A stretch of DNA of 49,043 bases from an uncultured Alphaproteobacteria bacterium (GTDB lineage: Bacteria > Pseudomonadota > Alphaproteobacteria > CAAHEQ01 > UBA3637): NCBI GenBank assembly GCA_949286245.1, contig CASECF010000066.1, positions 1 to 49,043 on the forward strand, in the 5' to 3' direction. Both the position numbers and the translations under genes were made by a program. Below are positions 1-9,809 of this stretch, one piece after another (within the stretch, counting starts at the first letter, position 1; each line of letters begins with the position of its first letter). The notes beneath the pieces are model-generated. The model was not told where the DNA came from. It worked only from the letters and a program-made list of their open reading frames with translations, and did no database searches.

Positions 1-2
1 GG

Positions 3-536
3 AATACTTATACCTATTCTTGTGGTTGGGGAGGATGCGAAACAGACGAGGACTGTCCTATTGATCAACCAGTTTGTAATATAAGTACTGGTCAGTGTAT
101 GGGATGTATAACAAACGCCGATTGTAATAACGGTTCCGAAAAAGGAGATTATTTTTGCAATCTATATGGAATTTCCGATAACGCACTCACCGACGGAACT
201 TGTGAATTGGCAACTCCCGCCGGCTCACTTCCTTATAATGGGAGAGACTATCTCATTTCACAAAAAATTCTCACCTGGTGGGGCGGTGAGAATTTTTGTA
301 AAGCACACGGACTAAGCTTAGCCCCAATTGATGATTTCCCCTGTTCTAAAAATGAAAATAAAGTCGAGAGTTGGGATCCAGAATTAATTTGTCAAGACAT
401 CGGAATTTCCGCTTACTCTCATTCTGGGTGTAAAACAGCAACAAAAGTAAATGAACGTAGTGGATATATGATTGGAGGAGTTTACAATGGAAGTGTTATC
501 ACTTTTACGGAAGCATACCGAGTCATCTGTCGATAA
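3..536 (+). CDS. Cys-rich lectin-like pseudopilin family protein, C-terminal part (cut by window start)
   Basis: The frame is open from base 3 to a TAA at 534-536, so the true start lies left of the window. The visible 177 residues hold a Cys-rich module (pattern C-x-T-D-x-D-C-P, then NxNADCN and YFCN) followed by a C-type-lectin-like segment with LTWWGGENFCKAHG and a final Cys-Arg end. The same module order occurs after a type IV pilin-like N-terminus in the full gene at 16609-17721, so I infer that this is the tail of a secreted or surface pseudopilin. A related module follows in the same frame directly after the stop. The function and ligand are unknown. Confidence 0.7.
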   Translation, partial: NTYTYSCGWGGCETDEDCPIDQPVCNISTGQCMGCITNADCNNGSEKGDYFCNLYGISDNALTDGTCELATPAGSLPYNGRDYLISQKILTWWGGENFCKAHGLSLAPIDDFPCSKNENKVESWDPELICQDIGISAYSHSGCKTATKVNERSGYMIGGVYNGSVITFTEAYRVICR

Positions 537-1223
537 TGCTTAAATGCAGTATTAACACATGCAACTGGTTGGGAATACCAATTCTTTTGTATCTATTGTC
601 CTTCTCAGATTATTTGTGGAGAACAGTGTTGTGCAGAAGGCGAAATCTGTATTCCTAAAAGAATAGATAATTACGGTATCCTCGAGGGATTTTCTTTTGA
701 ATATACTTGTGCTTCACCTTCTTGTCAAACAGATACTGATTGTCCAGACATTACACCGATTTGTAATTCCAATACAGGGCAATGTAGTGAATGCCTTTCT
801 AATGCCGATTGTAATGATGGTTCTGAGACCGGAAATTATTTTTGTAATTTAGATGGTCCTTCTGATCATTTATTATCAGGAACATGTGAATTGACACAAA
901 CAGGTTCTACTTATGATATCAAAGGAAAAAATTATGTCAAATCGAATGTATCAAGCGATGATGGACGATTAACCTGGTGGGGCGCAGATAACTTCTGTAA
1001 AGCGATTGGAAGTGAACTAGCCTCTATTTCTGATTTTTGTACCTCAGAAGAAATGAGTAATGATACTGGATATGGCTACAATTGTCCCTCAATAGGAAAT
1101 ACAATGTCTGGGTTTTGGATTGCACCTAAACTGAGCGAAAAGACTGGATATCAGATTCTAAATGGTTCTGTTTGGAGGCAATCTTTAGGATCAAAATTGT
1201 TTTCTGCCTTATGCAAAGACTAG
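537..1223 (+). pseudogene. Start-less tandem copy of the pseudopilin-lectin C-terminal region
   Basis: Starting right after the TAA at 534-536, the same reading frame stays open for about 228 codons to a TAG at 1221-1223. It encodes a Cys-rich stretch (ICGEQCCAEGEICI), then the C-x-T-D-T-D-C-P and NADCNDGSE module and the lectin-like LTWWGADNFCKAIG segment, in the same order as its upstream neighbour. No ATG, GTG or TTG with a ribosome binding site precedes the first module, and the pilin-like N-terminus present in the full gene is absent. It is therefore either a 5'-truncated pseudogene, a readthrough extension of the upstream gene, or a silent recombination cassette. The coding frame is otherwise intact, which is unusual for an old pseudogene. 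Confidence 0.65.
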
Positions 1224-1435
1224 TTTATAGAAAAATTGTTTCTCATTTATAGAAAAGTGGCTATCCAGTATAAAATTGATGAAGCGTATAAAGATTATTT
1301 TAACATGATTTTGTACGCTTCAAAATGTTTTTGCTCCCCAAAAAGCATCAAAAAGGAACACAAAACATTTCTTTTGATAAAAGCGAATGGTTCATAAATT
1401 TCACAGACAAAAGAGATATCCGTTCACAACCCATT

Positions 1436-2248
1436 TTAGTTTGAGATAAAATTGGACCAACTTTGTGGGACGGGGAGCAATTGCCATTGAGAATCATTTG
1501 GATAATGCGTTTTAATAAATGTTCGTGGCTTTGCAAAAAAGAAATCATCGTCAATATTCTTTCCTCGAACCAATGTCGTCACGGATGGAATTCTTTGTTC
1601 TCTCCGTTTTAAAAATGTCCGCATTTGACGTTCCGTCCGAATATCTTGTGCTTCATAGATATCGCCGTCAATCATCCAATACGTGTCAACCAGTTTCCAT
1701 TCTCCCTCAATTCGAACGGCATTCCATGAGGCTAAATAGCGTTGAAGCGGATAATTGGTCCCGACCAAATAATGAAGCATAACAGAAAACGCCACATATT
1801 TCGGCTCTTCATACCGAGAAATCCGAATATTATAACCGGCATACCCCGGAATCACAACCGTTTCCAAACCCGCCAACGTACACAGCTCTTGATACAAATC
1901 CGCAAATTGCTCCGGAGAACCGATTCTGGTTTTAAAAATATCGTTGGGAAGTGGCTCGGGAGCCGGTCGATTATTGTTTGATGCCTCAATCCGTTGTTTT
2001 CTTAAAAAGCCGTTTCTTTGGATTTGATAAGCCATCCAGGCAGCAATAATACGTGCTTTTTGTGTATCGGTTGTTAAATCTTTTGTTAGATATCGAACCA
2101 AATCTTCTTTGGTTTGAGCTTCCCGCAAGGGGGTTCTTTTTGCTTTAGCATCCAAATAACCGAACGTTTGAGACTGGGCAACTAACGGACATATTGAAAC
2201 AATGATAAGACAAAAACACAGAAACAATTTAGACATAAAAAATTTCAT
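1436..2248 (-). CDS. Secreted KY-type transglutaminase-like protein, probably catalytically inactive
   Basis: 270 residues with a signal peptide (about residues 1-25, hydrophobic, ending near VAQSQ). The domain resembles KY/transglutaminase-like proteins: LYQELCTLAG around 118-127, IPGYAGY at 133-139, WNAVRIEGEWKLVDTYW at 175-191, and the C-terminal KTHYPNDSQWQLLP signature at 246-259. In active members a GVC-type Cys and a His before WN form the triad with the Asp of LVD. Here the Cys position reads Pro112 and the His position reads Ala173; only Asp188 remains. I infer a periplasmic or surface scaffold or binding role rather than catalysis. The ATG overlaps the stop of the upstream gene by 4 bases (ATGA), so the two are co-translated. 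Confidence 0.75.
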   Translation of the reverse strand: MKFFMSKLFLCFCLIIVSICPLVAQSQTFGYLDAKAKRTPLREAQTKEDLVRYLTKDLTTDTQKARIIAAWMAYQIQRNGFLRKQRIEASNNNRPAPEPLPNDIFKTRIGSPEQFADLYQELCTLAGLETVVIPGYAGYNIRISRYEEPKYVAFSVMLHYLVGTNYPLQRYLASWNAVRIEGEWKLVDTYWMIDGDIYEAQDIRTERQMRTFLKRREQRIPSVTTLVRGKNIDDDFFFAKPRTFIKTHYPNDSQWQLLPVPQSWSNFISN

Positions 2249-3042
2249 CGATTTTCTCTCCCTCCTTTTATCTGATTAAAAAAAGAGAAATGTTTTTGCT
2301 TTAACTGTTGAGTGTGTTTTTTATCATCCATAGGGGGACAAGAACAGGAAGCCTTTTGATCAGAATGAGCGGTTGAAGTTTGAGATAACGCCGATTTCTT
2401 TTGGGTTATCACTTCATTTTTCAACACGGTTGAAAGAGATTGAAGCGGTTTTTGTTGTTCCTTTTTTTCTTGAGTTTTAAAAAGGCCATTCCACTCTGTA
2501 TCACTCTTCTTTTCTAAATTTTCCTTTCTTTCATCAAATGCCAAATCAAAGCGGTTCTGATTTCTGATCCATCTCAAATAATCAAGGGCCGGCAATATTC
2601 TTTGCAGTGTTTGATTGAGATGATCTCGCTCATCATCTGTTTTCTTTTGAGCCAGTGATCGCACACGAGCCGGTTTTTGGCTAAACACATTTGCATAAAA
2701 CGGTGTTTTATCCGGTAAATTTAACATTTCTTTTAAATCAGATACCGGTGTTTGACGTTGATACAAATTTTCTAAAATCATCGCCACCTGAGCGTAATAT
2801 TGGGAAACAATCATCTGAGATAAAGCCGTTTCACCGTCTTGTTTTTCTTTTAAGTCTATATGCCGAACAAAAGCCTTTAAAAGCCTTTTTTCATAAGCTT
2901 GAGGAGACAGTTTTTTTTGAGCGGCCCGCCGTGGAAAATTATCTGAATATACAAAAAAAGAAAACAGATACAACCGATAAGCTAACGGGATATCTTTATC
3001 CCAAAATTTTTTTCGTGGAACAGGTGATAAATTTTGAGACAT
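2245..3042 (-). CDS. Hypothetical protein, charged, possibly cytoplasmic
   Basis: 265 residues from the ATG at 3042, chosen because AAGGAGGA sits 5 bases upstream; an in-frame extension to 3114 would run through the promoter and lacks a ribosome binding site. I recognise no domain. The N-terminal half contains a hydrophobic/aromatic patch (YRLYLFSFFVY) that is not a clear membrane span. The C-terminal third is rich in Lys, Gln and Ser and low in complexity, with a CSCPP motif near residue 234. It is the first gene of a two-gene operon with the transglutaminase-like gene and has its own sigma70-type promoter at 3080-3107. Confidence 0.6.
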   Translation of the reverse strand: MSQNLSPVPRKKFWDKDIPLAYRLYLFSFFVYSDNFPRRAAQKKLSPQAYEKRLLKAFVRHIDLKEKQDGETALSQMIVSQYYAQVAMILENLYQRQTPVSDLKEMLNLPDKTPFYANVFSQKPARVRSLAQKKTDDERDHLNQTLQRILPALDYLRWIRNQNRFDLAFDERKENLEKKSDTEWNGLFKTQEKKEQQKPLQSLSTVLKNEVITQKKSALSQTSTAHSDQKASCSCPPMDDKKHTQQLKQKHFSFFNQIKGGRENR

Positions 3043-3079
3043 TAACATCCTCCTTAAAAGCTTGCGAACTCTTAATAAG

Positions 3080-3107
3080 AGTATCATTTTTTTTGTTTTT
3101 TTGTCAA
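3080..3107 (-). promoter_or_regulatory. Sigma70-type promoter for the 3042-1436 operon, with overlapping dyad
   Basis: On the minus strand TTGACA (3102-3107) and GATACT (3080-3085) are separated by 16 bases, 38 bases upstream of the ATG at 3042. A perfect 15-bp dyad (ACTCTTA-A-TAAGAGT, 3068-3082) overlaps the -10 element and is a plausible operator. No regulator is assigned. Confidence 0.6.
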
Positions 3108-3183
3108 GAATCATTTTTCTTGAAAGAACGGGGAAAATATGGTAAAAAGAGACATTTGTTAATTTATAAAAAAGGAGAAAATC

Positions 3184-3942
3184 ATGAGACGAAAATTAAT
3201 TGCCGGAAATTGGAAAATGAATTGTCTAAAAGAAGACGGTCTTACTTTAGCGAATGCTGTTTTTCAAAAATGTGCTGAACACAAAACGCTGCCATTCGAC
3301 GTTCTTATTTGCCCCCCCCTTTCATTATTAGGACAAATTGCGTCTTTACCCCATCCCATGACGGCAATCGGGTCTCAAGATGTCAGCCTTGCACCGAAAG
3401 ACTTTGGTGCTTTCACGGGAGATGTATCGGCGGAAATGATTAAAGATTTGGGAGCTTCTTATGCTATTGTTGGTCATTCGGAACGGCGTACGATGCGTCA
3501 CGAAACAGATGCCGTTGTTCTGGAAAAAGCAAAAAATGCTCAACAAAAAGGATTAACCGCCATTATTTGCATCGGTGAAACAGAACAAGAAAGAGAGGCC
3601 GGACTGGCACTATCTGTTGTATCCAAACAAATTAAAGGATCTGTCCCGACAGAGTCCACCGGTGATAACTGCGTCATTGCATATGAACCTGTATGGGCCA
3701 TTGGGACAGGGAAAGTTCCGTCTGTGGAAGATGTCGCCGAGGTTCATGCAGCCATTCGTCATGAATTAGCTGACTTATTAGGCTCCGAAAAAGCAGAAAC
3801 CATTCGGATTTTATACGGTGGTTCTGTCAAACCGTCCAACGCGAAAGAATTACTCAGTGTTCCCAATGTGGACGGAGCTTTAATCGGAGGGGCCAGTTTA
3901 AAAATTGCTGATTTTTGGGGTATTGCCGAAACACAATTCTAA
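3184..3942 (+). CDS. tpiA: Triosephosphate isomerase
   Basis: 252 residues, the normal length. It interconverts dihydroxyacetone phosphate and glyceraldehyde 3-phosphate in the cytoplasm. Catalytic residues are visible: Asn9 and Lys11 in AGNWKMN, the His of IVGHSERR, and the Glu of AYEPVWAIGTGK. The phosphate-binding ILYGGSVKPSN and the GALIGGASL end are intact. The start has AAAGGAG just upstream (3171-3177). It opens a run that ends with eno at 7743, so two glycolytic enzymes flank secreted-protein, secG and kdsA genes. Confidence 0.97.
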   Translation: MRRKLIAGNWKMNCLKEDGLTLANAVFQKCAEHKTLPFDVLICPPLSLLGQIASLPHPMTAIGSQDVSLAPKDFGAFTGDVSAEMIKDLGASYAIVGHSERRTMRHETDAVVLEKAKNAQQKGLTAIICIGETEQEREAGLALSVVSKQIKGSVPTESTGDNCVIAYEPVWAIGTGKVPSVEDVAEVHAAIRHELADLLGSEKAETIRILYGGSVKPSNAKELLSVPNVDGALIGGASLKIADFWGIAETQF

Positions 3943-3959
3943 ACACGAGAGAGGAAAAA

Positions 3960-4562
3960 ATGAAAAAAATTATTTTACTCCTTTGTTTTTATATTCTGCC
4001 GGCCAACGCACAATTATATGACAACTCCAGTTTAAGTTGTATGAAATCCCTGCCGGAAGTTGTGGTGGTGGATCCTCAATTACCGGAAACAACGTTCTCA
4101 AAACGAACGGATTCGGATGGTTTTTGGGATTATGAAAAAGAAAAAAAAGGATGGGGTTATTCGCAGTCTTATCGAAACGGGGGGTGTTTAAGTACGGTTT
4201 ATCTGTATAACGCCGATCTTCCCAATATCAGCCTAAAAGATTTACGCGAACAAGTGACGGCCTCGACCCACTTTCGTTCCACAAAACAAGAACGTGTTTT
4301 TGTCCATGGTGTTGAGTTTGAAAGTGTGACGGGCTATGAGGGAGATCAGATCAACCTCCTTCTGCTTGGTATTTTTCAAAATAACTTCTTAAAGATCAGA
4401 ACAACATGTCAAAATGTAAACCGTTTGGATCAAGTCGGTAATGAAAAATTAACTCAAGATATGACTACAAAATTAACGGAAATCGTTATGGAGAAGTTAA
4501 CAACTTGTTTAATGGTTCCGACAGAAAATACGATTTCTCCTTCATCCGAAGAAAATAAATGA
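3960..4562 (+). CDS. Secreted hypothetical protein, paralogue of the next gene
   Basis: 200 residues from the ATG at 3960, with GAGAGGA upstream; a longer start inside tpiA is unlikely. The signal peptide is residues 1-18 (MKKIILLLCFYILPANA). The mature part carries GWGYSQSYRNGGC near residue 60-75 and a NNFLKIRTTC motif in the last third. The next gene has the same layout (GAGYGQAYTNQGC, QGYFVKIRTTC), so the two are a tandem duplication that has diverged strongly. The spaced Cys residues suggest disulphide bonds in the periplasm. No family is recognised. Its stop overlaps the next ATG by 4 bases. Confidence 0.7.
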   Translation: MKKIILLLCFYILPANAQLYDNSSLSCMKSLPEVVVVDPQLPETTFSKRTDSDGFWDYEKEKKGWGYSQSYRNGGCLSTVYLYNADLPNISLKDLREQVTASTHFRSTKQERVFVHGVEFESVTGYEGDQINLLLLGIFQNNFLKIRTTCQNVNRLDQVGNEKLTQDMTTKLTEIVMEKLTTCLMVPTENTISPSSEENK

Positions 4563-5149
4563 AGTTTTTTGGATTTATCTCTTTCTGTTTCCTGATCGGC
4601 TTCATCTCTCCTGCACTTGGGAAGCCCCCCTTTTCTCCTCAAGTGTGTTGGAGGGAGTTGCCCGTTCAAATTCAAGCAACGAGTCTATCTCCGTTAAAAG
4701 AAGCATCGTTTCAAAAAAAGCCCGATGGCTTCATTAATTTTGAAGAGCAAGTGCAAGGTGCAGGATACGGACAAGCCTATACCAATCAAGGTTGCTATAC
4801 CCAACTGATTTTATATCCGATTACATCATCCGACAAATCATTGGATAACAATTTATTGAAACAAGAATTTTTAAAATCGCTTTCTTTTAAACCCTTGGCC
4901 ATAAAAACTTCTGTTATAGACAACCATCCGGTTCTAAGTGGTGGGGGAATCTCTTCAGTTTCAAGCGGAGATACAGAGGGACTTCAATATCTGTCTTTAA
5001 TGTTCTATCAAGGATATTTTGTCAAAATCAGAACGACATGTCTATACACAAGCACCCTAGAGAAAGAGCTTCAAATCACATTTGTTCAAGATCTGTCGGA
5101 AAATTTAATACAAAATGCATATCAACACTTGAAAAGCTGTTTCGAATAG
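4559..5149 (+). CDS. Secreted hypothetical protein, paralogue of the preceding gene
   Basis: 196 residues with a signal peptide of about 21 residues ending in ALG. It shares with the upstream gene the Gly-Tyr-Gly-Gln-x-Tyr...Gly-Cys segment and the F-x-KIRTTC motif near residue 150, and ends with a Cys three residues from the C-terminus. The ATG overlaps the previous stop (ATGA), indicating translational coupling and probably matched production of the pair. The function is unknown. The context (tpiA upstream, secG downstream) gives no clue to its job. Confidence 0.7.
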   Translation: MKFFGFISFCFLIGFISPALGKPPFSPQVCWRELPVQIQATSLSPLKEASFQKKPDGFINFEEQVQGAGYGQAYTNQGCYTQLILYPITSSDKSLDNNLLKQEFLKSLSFKPLAIKTSVIDNHPVLSGGGISSVSSGDTEGLQYLSLMFYQGYFVKIRTTCLYTSTLEKELQITFVQDLSENLIQNAYQHLKSCFE

Positions 5150-5193
5150 ATTAAACTAGGAGCATCTTTTAATAACATAAAAAAGGAAATATC

Positions 5194-5541
5194 ATGCAAA
5201 CACTTATTTTAACCATTCATATTTTACTTGCGATCGGAATTACCGTTTTGGTTTTAATGCAACGCAGTGAAGGGGGCGCTCTCGGTAGCTTGGGCGGTGG
5301 TCAAGGAGCCTCCGCTTTATTTACGGGTCGCCAAGCCGGAAACATGTTAACCCGCCTGACATCATACTTTTTTATCGGATTTATCTGTACCAGTTTAGCC
5401 CTCGTTATTATGGCTAAAAACGCACCCGACAATACAGATCCGGCCGCACAAGCCAATGCAACCCCGATCACGGGTAATATGCCGACACCCGCCACACAAC
5501 CGCAAACACCGATGGCACCGACACAACCGGCGGGAGAATAA
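5194..5541 (+). CDS. secG: Preprotein translocase subunit SecG
   Basis: 115 residues with two membrane spans (about 2-20 and 52-72) separated by the Gly-rich cytoplasmic loop [19 protein letters not shown], which is the family hallmark. SecG assists SecYE in exporting unfolded proteins. The Pro/Thr/Gln-rich tail after residue 80 is the usual variable extension. AAAAGGAAATATC precedes the ATG. kdsA starts 2 bases after the stop, so they are co-transcribed. Confidence 0.93.
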   Translation: MQTLILTIHILLAIGITVLVLMQRSEGGALGSLGGGQGASALFTGRQAGNMLTRLTSYFFIGFICTSLALVIMAKNAPDNTDPAAQANATPITGNMPTPATQPQTPMAPTQPAGE

Positions 5542-5543
5542 GA

Positions 5544-6398
5544 ATGACAGAAAAGACAATTGCTCGAGAAGTTCGATTAAACGATATTTGTTTTTCGAAT
5601 GAGGCTCCCTTTGTTTTAATTGCCGGCCCCTGCCAAATGGAGAGCCGACAACATGGCTTAGAGATGGCACATGCACTTCAAGAGATCTGTCAAAAGAAAG
5701 GGATTTCTTTTGTGTTTAAGGCCTCATTTGATAAAGCGAATCGAACCAGTATAAACGGCATTCGGGGTATGGGGCTAACAAAAGGACTTGAAGCTTTTGC
5801 GGATATTAAAGCGACTTACGGGTGTGCGACTCTGACCGATATTCACGAAACATCCCAATGTGCTCCGGCGGCAGAAGTTATTGATATTTTGCAAATTCCG
5901 GCTTTTTTATGTCGGCAAACGGATCTTTTGGTAGCAGCCGGAAAAACGGGAAAAATAATCAATGTCAAGAAAGGACAGTTTTTAGCCCCATGGGATATGA
6001 AAAATGTGGTTGGGAAAATCGAAAGTACCGGCAATCACAACATTTTGTTAACGGAGCGGGGTGTTTCTTTCGGATACAATACGCTTGTGGTAGATATGCG
6101 ATCTCTCCCGATTATGAAGCAAACCGGATATCCGGTTATCTTTGATGCGACACACAGTGTTCAGCAACCGGGCGGACAAGGTGGATCCAGTGGTGGACAA
6201 CGGGAATTTGCACCTGTTTTGGCAAATTGTGCCATAACAACCGGAATTGCCGGAATTTTTGCTGAGACGCATGAAACACCGGATACAGCACCCAGTGATG
6301 GTCCGAATATGATTCCGTTAAAAGAAATGCCAATGTTTATCGATCGCCTGATGGCTTTTGACAAAATAGCGAAAGAAGGCGTCAAGAAAATCGGTTAA
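5544..6398 (+). CDS. kdsA: 3-deoxy-8-phosphooctulonate synthase (KDO-8-phosphate synthase)
   Basis: 284 residues, the family length. It condenses arabinose 5-phosphate with phosphoenolpyruvate to KDO-8-P for the LPS inner core. Visible motifs are AGPCQMES near 28-35, [12 protein letters not shown], the central GQFLAPWDM segment, [11 protein letters not shown], and [14 protein letters not shown] at the end. It uses PEP, the product of the enolase encoded directly downstream. Its presence supports a Gram-negative envelope with LPS. Confidence 0.95.
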   Translation: MTEKTIAREVRLNDICFSNEAPFVLIAGPCQMESRQHGLEMAHALQEICQKKGISFVFKASFDKANRTSINGIRGMGLTKGLEAFADIKATYGCATLTDIHETSQCAPAAEVIDILQIPAFLCRQTDLLVAAGKTGKIINVKKGQFLAPWDMKNVVGKIESTGNHNILLTERGVSFGYNTLVVDMRSLPIMKQTGYPVIFDATHSVQQPGGQGGSSGGQREFAPVLANCAITTGIAGIFAETHETPDTAPSDGPNMIPLKEMPMFIDRLMAFDKIAKEGVKKIG

Positions 6399-6453
6399 GA
6401 AACCGATTCAATAAGAAAAAGTGGAACAAATAACAACTCAAAAGAAAGGATAA

Positions 6454-7743
<1,290 letters not shown>

Positions 7744-7760
7744 AAAATAGTCATCCAAAA

Positions 7761-7788
7761 ACGCCCTGCGTATGCAGGGCGTTTTTTT
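7761..7788 (+). terminator. Intrinsic terminator after eno
   Basis: ACGCCCTGC (7761-7769) pairs with GCAGGGCGT (7774-7782) around a GTAT loop, followed by a run of T. Confidence 0.9.
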
Positions 7789-8095
7789 ATGAGAAAAAAG
7801 ATCATTCTTTTATAATAAAAACAAATATGAAATTCAAAAAAACGCTCTCACACTTAAATTTTATGAGAGTCTAAATTTTAACTCGGCGAATCAGATATAC
7901 GAACATATCAATTTTTGAATATAAGAATAACTGAAATTCAATAAAGAAATTTAAAAAAACAGGTTATAATTCTGAGTGAATATTTTAAAATATTTAATAT
8001 TTTAATTCTTTTTTAAAGTTTTCATACAAATAGTATTGCCAATTCTAAAAAAAAAGAATAAAGTATAGGAAAGTAGATTATCAGGGAGAAGAAAG
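7789..8095. other. AT-rich intergenic region with a weak hairpin
   Basis: No gene is supported between the eno terminator and the lipoprotein gene. CTCTCA and TGAGAG near 7845-7870 could pair around a 13-nt AT loop, and TAAATTTTA is repeated nearby. I see no convincing promoter hexamers for the next gene. Confidence 0.5.
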
Positions 8096-8713
8096 ATGAA
8101 ACAATATGTCACCCTTATTTTAGCAACAACTCTTTTTTGTGTGGGGTGTTCCTTAACGCAACAACCAACCGGCAAAAAGTTGCCCAGAACGGCCAGTTTG
8201 CCAACCACCTCTTATGAAGAACCGCTCAGTTGTTATTTAGAAGATGAACCATTCTCCGGTGTAGTTGAGCGCTACTATGATGGGGCAGTTGCATATGTTC
8301 AAAACGGACATTTGCACGGGGATTTAAATCAGACTCGTAATATGTATGCTGATAACAAACAATTGGCGATAGAAAGTATTTGTGTTAATGGTCGTTTGAG
8401 TGGTGTGACGCGTATTTATTATCCCAATGGGAATTTAAAAAAAGAGATGAAATATGCTAAAGGGCAACTTCATGGTGATTCGGCAGAGTATTATCCGGAC
8501 GGAAAAGTCAGAACTGTCACCCACTATACGGAAGGAAAGCGTGAAGGAGCTCACTCTTTTTATCATGAGAAGGGATATTTAATTATCCAAGTTGATTATC
8601 AAGATAACACGCCTGTCAGTGGATTTTGTTATAATTCTCGAAATGAGATTGTTCATCTCACAACGGCAGAGATATATAATTACCTACAGGGCACAGGTCT
8701 TATTTGCCAATAA
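8096..8713 (+). CDS. MORN-variant repeat lipoprotein
   Basis: 205 residues with a lipoprotein-type signal (LFCVGC, acceptor Cys18; the -3 Cys is atypical). From about residue 65 it carries repeats of the type YYxNGxLKxxxxYxxGxxHG (for example YYPNGNLKKEMKYAKGQLHG and YYPDGKVRTVTHYTEGKREG), typical of MORN_2 / YwqK-like proteins. Such proteins are usually surface or periplasmic with poorly known roles; database labels such as antitoxin rest on weak evidence. The start is supported by GGGAGAAGAAAG before the ATG. It stands alone, followed by a terminator. Confidence 0.8.
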   Translation: MKQYVTLILATTLFCVGCSLTQQPTGKKLPRTASLPTTSYEEPLSCYLEDEPFSGVVERYYDGAVAYVQNGHLHGDLNQTRNMYADNKQLAIESICVNGRLSGVTRIYYPNGNLKKEMKYAKGQLHGDSAEYYPDGKVRTVTHYTEGKREGAHSFYHEKGYLIIQVDYQDNTPVSGFCYNSRNEIVHLTTAEIYNYLQGTGLICQ

Positions 8714-8737
8714 AAAGGTATCATCTGTTAGATTGAT

Positions 8738-8767
8738 AAAAAACCGTCCGTTAGAGGCGGTTTTTTT
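8738..8767 (+). terminator. Intrinsic terminator after the MORN lipoprotein
   Basis: AAAAAACCG (8738-8746) pairs with CGGTTTTTT (8758-8766), followed by T residues. Confidence 0.8.
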
Positions 8768-8845
8768 AACAAGAAAACCAACAGTTTTACCGATAGTTCC
8801 AAAGAGCTTACGCCTTTACAGAAAAAACGGCTTTAGTAAAATAAG

Positions 8846-9510
8846 TTAGATGTTTTGGCAAAAGTCTAACCAAAAAAACGGCGTTTTTTATAAAGACTTG
8901 CCATACAATAGATATAAAAAAATACAAGTGCTAATATCATGTGTTTCTTTGCCCCAACATCAAAAGAAAGAATTATAGGTGGAAGTCAGGTGAAAATAGG
9001 GAAATTTTTAAGAGAATTATATTAAGGCCTTTTAAGAGGATTATGGCGAAGAAAAGAAATACCCATAATAGAAGAAGAGGTTTGTAGTGACCACGTCCAT
9101 ATCTTAATAGAGAGAGTGACAAAACTTTCGATAAGTTCGGTTATGGATTATCTCAAAGGTAAAAGTAGTCTAGCAATATAGGAGTGGTAGAAAAATGCAA
9201 AATTTCGATATCGACACAAAGAATTTGAATATAAAGAAAATAACGTATCTATCAACAAAAAATGTTGTTGTAAAGGCTCTTATGTAAAGACGACAGGTCA
9301 GAATGCTCAACAAATGACAAAGTATATTTAAAATCAACTGAAAGAAGAGACATGCCAAGTCAATTAACAATAGATTTTATCTCGTTCACGAGTAGCAAGC
9401 AATCTTCGCCTTGTCAGAGCGTTATATGCCTTAAGGCATTCACAGGCACCATTAAGATTGAATCCCTTAAAGAAAATCCACCGGCTAGGTCGATGGGTTT
9501 CTTTTAGATT
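8846..9510 (+). mobile_element. Degenerate IS200/IS605-family element
   Basis: A decayed single-strand-transposon footprint. A left-end hairpin (GTTAGA 8846-ish, TTTT-GGC-AAAA core, TCTAAC) precedes the broken tnpA. A right-end imperfect hairpin (TCCACCGG...CGATGGG, about 9476-9500) follows it. Boundaries are approximate. A sister remnant on the opposite strand lies at 30915-31640, and the two share recognisable 3' sequence around CAATTAACAAT. Confidence 0.65.
8885..9395 (+). pseudogene. IS200-type TnpA transposase remnant
   Basis: Translated fragments in shifting frames match the TnpA (Y1 transposase) order: KYKC-stop-YHVFLCPNIKRK near 8920-8972, then EEVCSDHVHILIERVTKLSI from 9076, continuing as SSVMDYLKGKSSL, and KTTGQNAQQMTKYI before a TAG at 9393-9395. 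The His-hydrophobic-His of DHVHIL (9088-9105) is the HUH metal site. In-frame stops (TAA 8932-8934, TAG after GKSSLAI) and frame changes show that it is dead. An intact IS200 TnpA is about 130-150 residues. Confidence 0.75.
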
Positions 9511-9572
9511 GTTTAATATCTGTTGATCTCAGAGTTTTTTTTTAAAATCAGGGAAGCGATAAAAACAAAAGC

Positions 9573-9789
9573 TCAATTATGAATTGAGTATGATCTTTCA
9601 CTAAAATCAAGAATGAACGTACATGAGAGATCAATAAAATTATTCTGGTATGATCCTAACTTATGAGAAGAAATCCACCACCTCTAAGCCTAATGAATGC
9701 ACAATTTCCGAAAATTACACGTGGAGCAGACTTAATAGTACAATAGAATATATAAATTGTGATGAGCCCTCATACACCAATCATAATGA
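9573..9789 (+). repeat. Dispersed ~215-bp repeat, copy A
   Basis: This segment, starting at TCAATTATGAAT and ending at CATAATG, is closely similar to the reverse complement of 21828-22042. Shared blocks include TGAACGTA, ATGAGAGAT, GAAGAAATCCAC, AAGCCTAATGAAT, ACGTGGAGC and TATAAATTGTGATGAG. Frames do not agree between copies, so it is a nucleotide repeat and not a conserved gene; it may be a fragment of a mobile element. Confidence 0.75.
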
Positions 9790-9809
9790 CACCCAAACAA
9801 AAAAGATAG

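Noticed and set aside
1348-1554. Small minus-strand reading frame below the transglutaminase-like gene
   Set aside because: It overlaps the real gene in another frame, has no ribosome binding site and no protein-like composition.
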